Origin: Eubacteriales bacterium
Lineage (GTDB): Bacteria; Bacillota; Clostridia; Lachnospirales; Lachnospiraceae
DNA length: 37,198 bases
Direction: 5' to 3'
Assembly (NCBI GenBank): GCA_030524745.1
Contig: JAUNGC010000033.1
Span: forward strand, 1-37,198
Made by a program: the position numbers and the translations under genes. The stretch's first letter is position 1, and every line of letters starts with the position of its first letter. This document shows, piece after piece, positions 8,701 to 16,242 of the stretch. The notes beneath the pieces are model-generated. The model ran no database searches. It saw nothing but the letters and a program-made list of their open reading frames with translations, and was not told the DNA's origin.

Positions 8701-8770
8701 ACTGCGGGAACGGCTGCAGGTGGTCTTCCAGAACAGCGGCGTTGACGTATGGGATTCCACGTTTGTATAA
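5723..8770 (+). CDS. fkp: Bifunctional L-fucokinase / L-fucose-1-phosphate guanylyltransferase
   Basis: This 1015-aa fusion matches the Fkp layout. The N-terminal half is the L-fucokinase/pyrophosphorylase domain, with a nucleotide-binding loop DPDGKRVGSGGAT (about residues 73-86) and GDVLLLF. The C-terminal part is a GHMP kinase with the sugar-binding RVNWGGGWTDTPP (about 668), the ATP loop GVPKGSGLGTSS (about 782) and the C-terminal CGAGGGGF (about 972). The enzyme phosphorylates free L-fucose at C1 and couples it to GTP, giving GDP-L-fucose by salvage. GGGGGA at 5705-5710 precedes the ATG. It heads a run of GDP-mannose/GDP-fucose genes, so the locus can draw on both host fucose and its own mannose. 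The family is best known from Bacteroides and plants; in Clostridia it is less often described. Confidence 0.88.
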   Translation: MTYKTSKNLFLRQSYLDSWEDYERSLREENFIKWDYIILTASNEEQAAAYRAQIGYRLENGLLPRPTQYAVLADPDGKRVGSGGATFHVLKYIAQQNPEEEDPFKDKRILVIHSGGDSKRVPQYSAVGKLFSPVPRELPNGFASTLFDEFMIAMAGVPSRIRGGMLVLSGDVLLLFNPLQIDLQYKGAAAISMKENVATGKDHGVFLNDGNGFVGKFLHKQPEAVLRSLGAVNAQDNVDLDTGAVVFDAELIGALYSLISTDHRIDDAKFEEFVNDEARISFYGDFLYPLAKDATLEQYYREAAEGTINEKLLACRTKLWQVLSPFSMKLICLSPAEFIHFGTTGELLKLVTEDIGDYEFLEWNRHVMTTAKPKDRFAAHNAYVGKRAQAADTAYLEDCYILENTGIGQASIVSNVKLRNETVPDHVVFHGLPLKGGRYVVRIFGVEDNPKSGYQENAAFLGTTLQEFVSVNCLEKEDLWQSEEPYLWFARLYPACDTMQEAVDFANIVYRMARGVAENAEIARWKKAERESLYSSFNRADEGEATRWKRELEKRILSRRFLNLLEENVYYEDALKVFGVRGITEDIYRTLMQDALEADFSLKIRIYYAVSRFMLQKGVKFLGESYEVTESLCFAAIQNEIYEVAVRNIKDGNRYRICKDSVRVELPVRVNWGGGWTDTPPHCNEQGGMVLNAALKLKGIYPIQVEVRKLKAYHVEFESTDIGVFGTAETIEEIQDCHNPFDSFALHKAALISSGIIPLKTQESLQDILRRLGGGIYISTQVVGVPKGSGLGTSSILAGACIKAIFEFLGESLSNQEIYEVVLGMEQIMSTGGGWQDQVGGLTDGIKFITTKPGIEQKIHVEPVTLSEETMQELENRFALIYTGQRRLARNLLRSVIGNYIGNRPQSIQALHDMQPLSVLMKFELERGNIDEFARLLNQHWELSKQLDPSATNTCIEQIFLACEDLIDGRFICGAGGGGFLQVILKKGVTKGELRERLQVVFQNSGVDVWDSTFV

Positions 8771-8870
8771 ATCCCGCATGATATCCGCTTTTAAAGCGGG
8801 ACAGATGCGGTTAAAATAGCAGACAGAGAGCATCAATATCTGAATCATAAAGAGAAAGTTGAGGATTATC

Positions 8871-9929
8871 ATGAAAAAAGCGTTAATTACGGGAATTACA
8901 GGACAGGACGGCTCTTATCTGGCGGAATTTCTGCTGGAAAAAGGCTATGAGGTTCACGGTATTACGCGGCGCGCTTCCATTTCCAATACGGCGAGAATCG
9001 ATCATCTGATCGCGGCCCATGCTGTGACCCTTCATGACGGAGATTTGTCGGATTCTTCTTCTCTGATCCGGATTATCGGCGAGGTGAAGCCGGATGAAAT
9101 TTATAATCTGGCGGCCCAGTCCCATGTGCAGGTTTCCTTTGATGTGCCGGAATATTCCGGAGATGTGGATGCGCTTGGCGTGCTGAGAATTCTGGAGGCG
9201 GTCCGCATTCTCGGTCTGACGAAGAAAACAAAGGTTTATCAGGCTTCCACATCGGAACTTTTCGGTAAAGTGGAAGAAGTGCCGCAGCGGGAAACGACGC
9301 CGTTTCATCCCTACAGTCCTTACGCGGTTGCGAAGCAGTACGGTTTCTGGATTGTGAAGGAGTACAGGGAGGCCTACGGCATGTTTGCGGTAAACGGAAT
9401 TCTTTTCAATCATGAATCCGAGCGGCGCGGAGAAAATTTTGTGACCAGAAAAATCACGTTGGCGGCAGGAAGAATAGCGGAAGGACTGCAGGATCATCTG
9501 GAACTGGGAAATATGGATTCTCTGCGCGACTGGGGCTATGCGAAGGATTATGTGGAGTGCATGTGGATGATTCTGCAGCATGAGACGCCGGAGGATTTCG
9601 TGATCGCCACCGGAGAGCAGCATACGGTTAGAGATTTTACGGAGAAGGCGTTTGCCGCAAACGGCATTCAGATCCGCTGGGAGGGCAAAGGCCTGGAAGA
9701 AAAGGGATATGACAAAGCGACCGGAAAAATGCTGGTTTGCGTAAATCCTGCATGGTTCCGTCCTACGGATGTGGACAATCTCTGGGGAGATCCCACGAAG
9801 GCGAAGACCGTTCTGGGATGGAATCCGCAGAAAACAAGCTATGAAGAACTGGTGCGCATCATGGCGGAGCATGACAGGGCGCTTGCAAAGCGGGAAGCCG
9901 CCCTGAAAGCAGCGATGGAACAGGCATAA
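8871..9929 (+). CDS. gmd: GDP-mannose 4,6-dehydratase
   Basis: This 352-aa short-chain dehydrogenase converts GDP-D-mannose to GDP-4-keto-6-deoxymannose, the first step of de novo GDP-L-fucose synthesis. The NADP-binding [14 protein letters not shown] is at the very N-terminus. The active site shows STSELFG (Ser/Thr and Glu) and the catalytic pair YAVAK (Tyr-x3-Lys). [16 protein letters not shown] and FRPTDVD are characteristic of Gmd. I chose ATG 8871 because GAGG at 8861-8864 is well spaced from it; the in-frame TTG at 8859 has no site. The 100-nt gap after fkp holds a small CCGCTTT/AAAGCGG hairpin (8785-8799) without a U-tract, so read-through from fkp is likely. Confidence 0.96.
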   Translation: MKKALITGITGQDGSYLAEFLLEKGYEVHGITRRASISNTARIDHLIAAHAVTLHDGDLSDSSSLIRIIGEVKPDEIYNLAAQSHVQVSFDVPEYSGDVDALGVLRILEAVRILGLTKKTKVYQASTSELFGKVEEVPQRETTPFHPYSPYAVAKQYGFWIVKEYREAYGMFAVNGILFNHESERRGENFVTRKITLAAGRIAEGLQDHLELGNMDSLRDWGYAKDYVECMWMILQHETPEDFVIATGEQHTVRDFTEKAFAANGIQIRWEGKGLEEKGYDKATGKMLVCVNPAWFRPTDVDNLWGDPTKAKTVLGWNPQKTSYEELVRIMAEHDRALAKREAALKAAMEQA

Positions 9930-9965
9930 GGAAAGGAACCCGTTTAATACGGATGGTATGAGAAG

Positions 9966-10910
9966 ATGATGGAAAAAGAAGCGAAGATATATGTGGCCGG
10001 ACACCGGGGAATGGTAGGTTCCGCGATCGTCCGCGCTTTGGAAAAAGAAGGATATCATAATATTGTTGTCAGAACGCACAAGGAATTGAATTTGTGCAGA
10101 CAGGATGACGTGGAGCGCTTTTTTGCGGAGGAAAAGCCGGATTATGTCTTTCTGGCGGCGGCGAAGGTCGGCGGAATCGTTGCGAATCAGGAAGCGCTGG
10201 CGGATTTCATGTATGACAACATGACGCTGGAAATGAACGTGATCCATTCCGCATGGCAAAACGGCTGTAAGAAGCTGCTGTTTCTGGGTTCCTCCTGCAT
10301 CTATCCGCGGATGGCGCCCCAGCCGATGCCGGAAAGCTGTCTTTTGACCGGCGAACTGGAAAAGACAAATGAAGCTTATGCGCTGGCGAAGATTTCAGGT
10401 CTGAAATATTGCGAGTTTTTAAACCGCCAGTACGGAACGGATTACATTTCTGCGATGCCTACCAATCTGTATGGGCCGAATGATAATTATCATCCCACTC
10501 ACAGCCATGTGCTGCCGGCGTTGATCAGAAGATTCCATGAAGCGAAGGCGGCCGGATTGAAAGAGGTCACCTGTTGGGGAACCGGCACGCCGCTGCGTGA
10601 GTTTTTGTATGTGGACGATCTGGCGGAAGCCTGCGTATTTTTGATGAACCATTATTCCGGCAACGAGACGGTCAACGTAGGTACCGGAAAGGAACTGACC
10701 ATTAAAGAACTGACGGAACTGACCGCGAAGGTGATCGGGTATGAAGGGGAAATCAAATGGGATCCCACAAAACCGGACGGAACGCCGCGAAAGCTTCTGG
10801 ATGTTTCCAAGCTTGAGAAGCTTGGATGGAAGTATCATACGGAACTGGAAGAGGGAATCCGTCTTGCCTACGAGGATTTCCTGCACAATCCAATGAGAGC
10901 GGAAAGATAG
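9966..10910 (+). CDS. fcl: GDP-L-fucose synthase (epimerase/reductase)
   Basis: This 314-aa enzyme carries out the 3,5-epimerisation and NADPH-dependent 4-reduction that complete GDP-L-fucose. The NADP loop [13 protein letters not shown] is at residues 9-21. [16 protein letters not shown] holds the catalytic Ser and conserved Cys, and YALAK gives the Tyr-x3-Lys pair. The family stretch [21 protein letters not shown] is complete. It lies 36 nt behind gmd, whose product is its substrate. The start can be ATG 9966 or the adjacent ATG 9969; the ribosome site is weak (GAGAAG), suggesting coupling to gmd translation. The family is also called WcaG. Confidence 0.96.
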   Translation: MMEKEAKIYVAGHRGMVGSAIVRALEKEGYHNIVVRTHKELNLCRQDDVERFFAEEKPDYVFLAAAKVGGIVANQEALADFMYDNMTLEMNVIHSAWQNGCKKLLFLGSSCIYPRMAPQPMPESCLLTGELEKTNEAYALAKISGLKYCEFLNRQYGTDYISAMPTNLYGPNDNYHPTHSHVLPALIRRFHEAKAAGLKEVTCWGTGTPLREFLYVDDLAEACVFLMNHYSGNETVNVGTGKELTIKELTELTAKVIGYEGEIKWDPTKPDGTPRKLLDVSKLEKLGWKYHTELEEGIRLAYEDFLHNPMRAER

Positions 10911-10913
10911 CGT

Positions 10914-12230
10914 ATGAATATCGTATTATTATCGGGCGGATCGGGAAAGCGCCTCTGGCCGCTTTCCAATGACATCCGTTCCAGACAGTTTATCAAAATT
11001 TTCAAGACCGGAGACGGGGAATATGAGTCCATGGTACAGCGCGTATACCGCCAGATCAGAAGCGCGGATCCGGATGCGCGGGTGACGATCGCCACTTCCA
11101 GGGCGCAGGTATCCACCATCCATGGCCAGATCGGCGAGGATGTGGGGATCTGCGTGGAGCCCTGCAGAAAGGACACCTTTCCGGCGATGGCGCTGGCGGC
11201 CGCCTATCTGCATGAGGCGGCAGGAATCTCAGAAGAGGAAACGGTGGTATTTTGTCCGGTGGACCCTTATGTGGAGAAAGAATATTTTGAATTGTTTGCG
11301 GAGATGGACAAGCTGGCGGCAAAGGAAGACGCCGGTCTGGTTTTGATGGGCATTGCGCCTTCTTATCCCAGCGAAAAATATGGCTACATCCTTCCTGCTG
11401 ACCGGGAAAAAATGACCCGGGGCGTCGCTTTTTGGGAAAAACCGGATGTGGAAACGGCAAAAGATCTCATCGGCCGGGGAGCGCTGTGGAACGGCGGCGT
11501 TTTTGCATTTCAACTGAAATATATGCTGAAAAAAGCCCACGAACTGCTGGATTTTGAGGATTATGAGGATCTGTATGGAAAATACGAAACGCTGCAGGCA
11601 ATCAGCTTTGACCGTGCGGTGGCGGAGAAGGAAGAAAACATACAGATCGTGCGTTTTGACGGACCATGGAAGGATCTGGGGACCTGGAATACGCTGACGG
11701 AAGCGATGGAAGAAAACAGCGTCGGGGACGCCACGCTCAATCCAGCCTGTGAAAACGTGCATGTGGTCAATGAACTGGACGTACCCGTGCTGTGTATGGG
11801 ATTGAAGAATGTGGTGGTTTCCGCAAGCCCGGAAGGGATTCTGGTGTCGGATAAGGAGCAGTCCAGTTATATCAAGCCTTATGTGGATCAGATGGATCAG
11901 CGCATCATGTTTGCGGAAAAATCCTGGGGAAGCTTTCGGGTGCTCGATGTTGAGGACGAGAGCATGACGATCAAGGTGACGCTGAATCCGGGATGCAGCA
12001 TGAACTATCACAGCCATGAGCGAAGAGACGAGGTATGGACGGTCATTTCCGGTGAAGGAAGAACCATTGTGGACGGCATGGAGCAGCCCGTGCAGGCCGG
12101 GGACGTGGTGACGATGCAGGCCGGCTGCCGTCATACGATCATCGCGGATACGGAGTTAAAGGTGATGGAGGTGCAACTGGGCAAGGAGATCAGTGTGCAT
12201 GATAAACGAAAATATGAACTTGAGAACTAA
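10914..12230 (+). CDS. manC: Mannose-1-phosphate guanylyltransferase
   Basis: This 438-aa protein makes GDP-mannose from GTP and mannose-1-phosphate, the precursor used by Gmd. The nucleotidyltransferase signature LSGGSGKRLWPLS is at residues 5-17, followed by FCPVDPYV, KYGYI, FWEKP and WNGGVFAF. A C-terminal cupin domain (about 335-430) contains NYHSHERRDEVWTVISGEG and AGDVVTM, as in the type II phosphomannose isomerase module. The chain is shorter than the bifunctional AlgA/ManC proteins of about 480 aa, so isomerase activity is uncertain, and a dedicated isomerase follows. It starts three bases after the fcl stop, with GGAAAG as ribosome site. Confidence 0.94.
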   Translation: MNIVLLSGGSGKRLWPLSNDIRSRQFIKIFKTGDGEYESMVQRVYRQIRSADPDARVTIATSRAQVSTIHGQIGEDVGICVEPCRKDTFPAMALAAAYLHEAAGISEEETVVFCPVDPYVEKEYFELFAEMDKLAAKEDAGLVLMGIAPSYPSEKYGYILPADREKMTRGVAFWEKPDVETAKDLIGRGALWNGGVFAFQLKYMLKKAHELLDFEDYEDLYGKYETLQAISFDRAVAEKEENIQIVRFDGPWKDLGTWNTLTEAMEENSVGDATLNPACENVHVVNELDVPVLCMGLKNVVVSASPEGILVSDKEQSSYIKPYVDQMDQRIMFAEKSWGSFRVLDVEDESMTIKVTLNPGCSMNYHSHERRDEVWTVISGEGRTIVDGMEQPVQAGDVVTMQAGCRHTIIADTELKVMEVQLGKEISVHDKRKYELEN

Positions 12231-13206
12231 ACCTTTTTTGCTCAAACCGGTGGGAAAGGATTATCTCTGGGGCGGAAGCAGGTTAAACGATGATTTTTCA
12301 AAAGATATTCCAATGGAACCGCTGGCGGAAACCTGGGAATGTTCCACCCATCCGGACGGACCGAGCCTGGTGGTGAGTGGGCAGCATGCGGGGAAACTTC
12401 TGACCGAGGTTTTAAAGCGGCATCCGGAATATCTGGGCACGCATCCCAGAACGGAAGGAGAACTTCCGATTCTGATCAAATTTATTGACGCTAAGAAGGA
12501 TCTTTCCGTTCAGGTTCACCCGGACGATGATTACGCGCTTTTGTATGAAAACGGCTCTCTTGGCAAGACGGAAATGTGGTATGTGCTGGATGCCAAAAAG
12601 GATGCAAAACTCATTTACGGCTTTCATCACGATATGAGCAAAGAAACGTTGAAAAAGAGTCTGGCGGATGGTACAATTGAGAAGTATCTGCAGAAGGTGC
12701 CGATTCAGAAGGACGACGTGTTTTATGTGGAAGCGGGAAAAGTGCATGGCATTGGAGCCGGCGCTTTGATTGCGGAAATTCAGGAAAACTCAAACCTGAC
12801 CTACCGGCTGTATGATTACAATCGCGTTGACAAAAACGGGAAAATGAGGGAACTTCACATTGATAAAGCGCTGGAAGTGGCGGATTTAAAAGGAAGCGCC
12901 AAGCCCCGGCAGCCCATGCGGGTGCTCAAATATCAGAACGGGTGCGCGACAGAACTTTTATGCCGGTGCAAATATTTTCAGGTGGAGCGGCAGTTGTTCA
13001 ATACGGAACGATGCCGGAAGCTGGCGGCCTTTCAGACGGGAAGCAATTCCTTTCAGGTGCTATTATGCACCGAAGGCTGCGGCGTGCTGTTTGAAGAAGG
13101 AGGAGAGTTCCTCAACTTTTTCAGAGGGGACTGTATTTTCATCCCTGCTAACTCCATCCCGTTAAAAATACATGGAAAGGCGCAGATGCTCAGGATAAGC
13201 TGCTGA
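12199..13206 (+). CDS. manA: Mannose-6-phosphate isomerase, class I
   Basis: This 335-aa zinc cupin interconverts fructose-6-phosphate and mannose-6-phosphate, feeding central carbon into GDP-mannose. Zinc-site motifs are visible: LSVQVHPDDDYA (Gln and His), KTEMWYVLDA (Glu), and VEAGKVHGIGAG (His), followed by EIQENSNLTYRLYDYNR. The first residues KPFLLKPVGKDYLWGG are typical. I chose ATG 12199, because AAGGAG at 12183-12188 lies 10 nt upstream; GTG 12193 and ATG 12214 are alternatives. The gene overlaps manC by 32 nt, so the two are translationally linked. A phosphomannomutase to connect ManA to ManC is not in the window. Confidence 0.95.
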   Translation: MINENMNLRTKPFLLKPVGKDYLWGGSRLNDDFSKDIPMEPLAETWECSTHPDGPSLVVSGQHAGKLLTEVLKRHPEYLGTHPRTEGELPILIKFIDAKKDLSVQVHPDDDYALLYENGSLGKTEMWYVLDAKKDAKLIYGFHHDMSKETLKKSLADGTIEKYLQKVPIQKDDVFYVEAGKVHGIGAGALIAEIQENSNLTYRLYDYNRVDKNGKMRELHIDKALEVADLKGSAKPRQPMRVLKYQNGCATELLCRCKYFQVERQLFNTERCRKLAAFQTGSNSFQVLLCTEGCGVLFEEGGEFLNFFRGDCIFIPANSIPLKIHGKAQMLRISC

Positions 13207-13223
13207 GAATCCGGCGTTGGGTC

Positions 13224-13241
13224 TGCCTTTGGAGAAAGGCA
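13224..13241 (+). other. Small RNA hairpin between manA and the sugar transferase
   Basis: TGCCTTT and AAAGGCA form a perfect 7-bp stem with a GGAG loop. GTC and GAC extend it with an AA bulge. There is no U-tract, so it is not a usual terminator. It might protect or process the message between manA and the transferase gene. The GGAG loop is not a functional start site for any visible gene. Confidence 0.3.
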
Positions 13242-13286
13242 AAGACAATGAGGCGCGCGGCGGCGGTTTGAGCGGGAGGAAAGGGA

Positions 13287-14705
13287 ATGTATCAGAGGAA
13301 ATCAAGACTTCAGAATCTGATCGTTTTGATGCTGGACTGTATCTGCATTATCATCAGTCTGGTAGCGGCCAATTATATCAGGAACGGAAGGCTTTTTTAC
13401 AGCGATAATCAGCGGATGGACTTCGGACTTTTGCTGGGCGCCTGTCTGACTGTTTTTCTGGCGATGAATCTGTTTCGGAATTTAAACAACGGCATGTTTC
13501 TGCGCGGCCCGCTTCATGAATTGTTTAACATCATACGAAACAATGTGTTTTTATTCGCGGGCGCGGCGGTCATTCTTTATTTTCTGAATCTGCTGGACGC
13601 TTATTCCCGTCTGGTCTTTTTATATTTCATTCTGCTGGATTGCGTGCTCATGTTTTTGATGCATCAGGCATGGAAGCGAATTCTGCCTTTTCTGTATCAG
13701 TATTTCGGGGAGAGCCGGAAGATGCTACTGGTTGCGGACAGCGAATATGCGCAGGCGCTGGTAGCGGATGTGACGGGGATGAAGGATTTCAGCTATGAAC
13801 TGACGGGTATTGTAATAATGGATAAAAAAACGGCCGATCCTTATTTCGAGAATATCCCGGTTGCGGCGGATGCGGACCGGCTTGTAGAGTATTGCAAAAG
13901 CGCTTCCCTGGATGAGGTTTTGGTGGCGGTTCGGGAAGGTCAGAGTGAAAAAATTCTGCCGGTGATGGAAACGCTGGCGGAAATGGGAATCACGATTCAC
14001 TATCAGATTCCGGTACCGGACCTGGCGGGCGCGCGTCAGAAAGTGTTGTCGCAGTTCGGGCGGTTTTATACGGTAACTTATGCGAACCGGTTCGTGCCGG
14101 TGGGACAGGTGCTTTTAAAGCGGATAATGGACCTGGCGGGCGCGCTGGCAGGCTGCGTCTTTTTGGGACTTTTGACAATTGTAGTCGGGCCTTTGATTAA
14201 GCTGGAATCTCCCGGTCCCGTTTTCTTTGCGCAAAAGAGAGTGGGACGCAACGGCCGGATTTTTAAAATGTACAAATTCCGCTCCATGTATGCGGATGCG
14301 GAAGAGCGAAAAAAAGAACTGATGGCCCGCAATGAAATGAACGGCCTGATGTTCAAGATGGAGAACGATCCCCGCATCACAAAGATCGGGCGCATTCTTC
14401 GGAAAACCAGTCTGGATGAATTCCCGCAGTTTATTAACATTTTAAAAGGCGATATGAGTCTGGTGGGGACAAGACCGCCGACGCTGGACGAATTTGCCCA
14501 GTACAGTCCTTATCATAAGAAACGTTTAAGCTTCCGTCCCGGACTGACCGGCATGTGGCAGGTCAGCGGCAGAAGCGATATCACGGATTTTGAAGAAATT
14601 GTGCGGCTGGATGTGGAATATATTGATAACTGGTCGATCGGACTGGACGTTAAGATATTATTGAAAACTGTATTGGAAGTTTTTCACGGAAGCGGGGCAA
14701 AATAG
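13287..14705 (+). CDS. Polyprenyl-phosphate sugar-1-phosphate transferase (WbaP/CpsE type)
   Basis: This 472-aa membrane enzyme starts the lipid-linked repeat unit by moving a sugar-1-phosphate from its UDP-sugar to undecaprenyl phosphate. Four N-terminal membrane segments fall within about residues 8-125. A CoA-binding-like central domain follows (about 140-260), then a fifth segment (about 277-300) and the catalytic bacterial sugar transferase domain. That domain contains GPVFFAQKRVGRNG, FKMYKFRSMY, KTSLDEFPQ, INILKGDMSLVGTRPP and RPGLTGMWQVSGRSD. The sugar (glucose, galactose or other) cannot be read from sequence. The ATG has an excellent GGAGGAAAGG site. The enzyme closes the polysaccharide cluster. 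Confidence 0.93.
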   Translation: MYQRKSRLQNLIVLMLDCICIIISLVAANYIRNGRLFYSDNQRMDFGLLLGACLTVFLAMNLFRNLNNGMFLRGPLHELFNIIRNNVFLFAGAAVILYFLNLLDAYSRLVFLYFILLDCVLMFLMHQAWKRILPFLYQYFGESRKMLLVADSEYAQALVADVTGMKDFSYELTGIVIMDKKTADPYFENIPVAADADRLVEYCKSASLDEVLVAVREGQSEKILPVMETLAEMGITIHYQIPVPDLAGARQKVLSQFGRFYTVTYANRFVPVGQVLLKRIMDLAGALAGCVFLGLLTIVVGPLIKLESPGPVFFAQKRVGRNGRIFKMYKFRSMYADAEERKKELMARNEMNGLMFKMENDPRITKIGRILRKTSLDEFPQFINILKGDMSLVGTRPPTLDEFAQYSPYHKKRLSFRPGLTGMWQVSGRSDITDFEEIVRLDVEYIDNWSIGLDVKILLKTVLEVFHGSGAK

Positions 14706-14719
14706 CCCGCTTCCTTTTT
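14688..14719 (+). terminator. Intrinsic terminator of the polysaccharide gene run
   Basis: GGAAGCGGG (14688-14696) and CCCGCTTCC (14706-14714) pair around a short loop and run straight into TTTTT. The left arm lies inside the last codons of the transferase gene, and its TAG is in the loop. This ends the fkp-to-transferase transcript before the convergent gene. Confidence 0.88.
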
Positions 14720-14783
14720 AAATCTTTCCGATATGGATTCCGATATTGTCTGTTGTCCGTTCCCGTAAAAGCAGTTCATTTTT

Positions 14784-15914
14784 TCAGAGAATCCGGAAAT
14801 TATTTTCCAGAAGAATCCAGTTGGGACGGAAAAACTTCATGATCTGCCAATAAATTGCGCCGCGCAGACCGTATTCTTTGATCAGATCAAATTTTTCCTG
14901 AATGCTGCGCACGTCCTCAAACCAGACTTCGTGCTCCGAGCCGCCTGCAGTGTAGTGAAAGTAAGGGGACATGGCGACGGGATCAAATTCGATGACGGCG
15001 TCGTGATCGATGGCGAGTTGTACGGCATATTCCAGTGAAAGTGCGGTGGCGTATGATTGCCCCCGGATAAAGGGGAGCGTCCAGTCGTAGCCGTAGTTGG
15101 GAATTCCGAGGTTGATTTTTCCGGGAGAAATCACGGAGACCGCATATTCCACAACGCGGCGCACTTCGTTGATGGGAGCGACGGCCATGGGCGGGCCGTA
15201 AGTGTAGCCCCATTCATACGTCATGAGCAATACGCTGTCGGCGGCTTCTCCCAGTCCGGGATAATCCATTCCCTCATAGAGGATTCCCTGCTGAGATCCG
15301 GAGGTTTTGGGGGCAAGGGCGACGGAGAGTTCATATCCGATGGCGTTGACCGCAGAGCGGACTTTTTTAACAAAGGCAATGTAAGGAAGGCGGTCCTGGG
15401 GAAGGATATATTCAAAATCCAGATCCACCCCCTGAAAGCCTTTTTGTAAAACTGTAGCGGTCAGGCTTTCAATGAGCGTTTCGGTCTTTGCTTCATCATT
15501 GATGACGGTATGGATCAGATTGTTGTTAAAAGCCGATTCGCTGTCCCGCGGAGTCAGGGAAAGGATCGGCTTTACGGCATAGTCCTTCGCCAGCGCGATC
15601 ATGAAGCTGTCGTCCGGATTGGGAGGAATCAGATAGCCTTCTGGCGTAAAACCGTAGGAAAAAACAAAAAGGCCGCTCAGCCATGGCAGCGTCTGCGTCA
15701 GAATTTCTTCATTGATGCTGGAATATGCATATCCGCCGGTGCGGATGCTTCGACCGGGCGGCTGGCTTTCCGACGGAACCAGAAGCGCCTGGCCGATTGC
15801 CAGACGATAGGGCGAAAAAAGCTGGTTATTATAAATGACGGATTCCACGGGAACGCCGAAGCTTTGGGCGATTGTGTCCACCGTGTCTCCCTGTTTTACA
15901 ACATATATTTCCAT
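14784..15914 (-). CDS. LysM domain plus glycoside hydrolase family 18 protein (YaaH/SleL-like)
   Basis: This 376-aa protein starts with a single LysM peptidoglycan-binding module (residues 2-47: YVVKQGDTVDTIAQSFGV through GQALLVPS). A GH18 barrel covers the rest. The catalytic DxDxE motif is present as GVDLDFEY, with Glu168 as acid/base. The family members YaaH and SleL are spore-cortex N-acetylglucosaminidases and usually have two LysM repeats; this one has one. No signal peptide is visible, which also fits spore-coat or cortex proteins made in the mother cell. On the reverse strand AAGGGA lies about 5 nt before the ATG. It is convergent with the sugar transferase gene and divergent from the 6S RNA. 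Confidence 0.88.
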   Translation of the reverse strand: MEIYVVKQGDTVDTIAQSFGVPVESVIYNNQLFSPYRLAIGQALLVPSESQPPGRSIRTGGYAYSSINEEILTQTLPWLSGLFVFSYGFTPEGYLIPPNPDDSFMIALAKDYAVKPILSLTPRDSESAFNNNLIHTVINDEAKTETLIESLTATVLQKGFQGVDLDFEYILPQDRLPYIAFVKKVRSAVNAIGYELSVALAPKTSGSQQGILYEGMDYPGLGEAADSVLLMTYEWGYTYGPPMAVAPINEVRRVVEYAVSVISPGKINLGIPNYGYDWTLPFIRGQSYATALSLEYAVQLAIDHDAVIEFDPVAMSPYFHYTAGGSEHEVWFEDVRSIQEKFDLIKEYGLRGAIYWQIMKFFRPNWILLENNFRIL

Positions 15915-15962
15915 AAATTCCCTTTTTTCTTTATGATATGCAGCCCAGCCTATAAATTCCTG

Positions 15963-15991
15963 TTGTTTTTTTCTCCGTCTTTGGATATAAT
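15963..15991 (+). promoter_or_regulatory. Promoter of the 6S RNA
   Basis: TTGTTT (15963-15968) and a perfect TATAAT (15986-15991) are separated by exactly 17 bp, the layout of a housekeeping sigma-A promoter. Transcription would start near 15998, matching the 5' edge of the RNA structure that follows. Confidence 0.8.
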
Positions 15992-15997
15992 AGATGT

Positions 15998-16209
15998 AAC
16001 CTGAGATGCACGATAACCCTTATTGTTTTGAACCTACATTTACTTTAAACGGGATTCCTATATTGCCGGGTAGATGTCAGGCCCCCATTGCGCAGGGGAA
16101 GGCAGAAGCGCCGGTTGCGGTTACCCACCTGGCTTAGGCTAGGAGTCAGAAGATAAGGGGCGTCATTTTGGGGATACGAAAGAAAAGGGCAGCCGATGGG
16201 CTGCCTTTT
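15998..16209 (+). ncRNA. ssrS: 6S RNA
   Basis: This is a non-coding stretch of about 210 nt with its own promoter and terminator. The two ends pair into the long closing stem of 6S RNA: GATGC with GCGTC, and CCCTTAT (about 16018) with ATAAGGG (about 16153). A large, mostly unpaired central region follows, then an inner stem (GCCGGGT with ACCTGGC). The stretch GGCTTAGGCTAGGAGTCAGAAG near the 3' side resembles clostridial 6S RNAs. 6S RNA binds the housekeeping RNA polymerase by mimicking an open promoter. The call rests on structure and remembered sequence similarity. The 5' end is set from the promoter and the 3' end from the terminator. Confidence 0.75.
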
Positions 16210-16215
16210 CCTTTT
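16185..16215 (+). terminator. Intrinsic terminator of the 6S RNA
   Basis: GGCAGCC (16188-16194) and GGCTGCC (16199-16205) form a GC-rich stem with a GATG loop, followed by TTTTCCTTTT. It ends 16 bases before the ribosome site of the SpoIID-like gene. Confidence 0.85.
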
Positions 16216-16242
16216 ATAAGAAACTTGTCCGGGAGGATTCCA

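Noticed and set aside
8883-10259. 458-codon open frame on the reverse strand
   Set aside because: It lies antisense to gmd and fcl, both with unmistakable motifs. The translation is rich in His, Arg and Phe with no domain pattern, a product of codon bias in the sense genes.
11229-12134. 301-codon reverse-strand frame
   Set aside because: Antisense to manC, no ribosome site, residue composition typical of a mirror frame.
16168-16242. TTG-started extension of the SpoIID-like gene
   Set aside because: It would be encoded by the 3' end and terminator of the 6S RNA; the ATG at 16243 has a GGGAGG site at the right distance.
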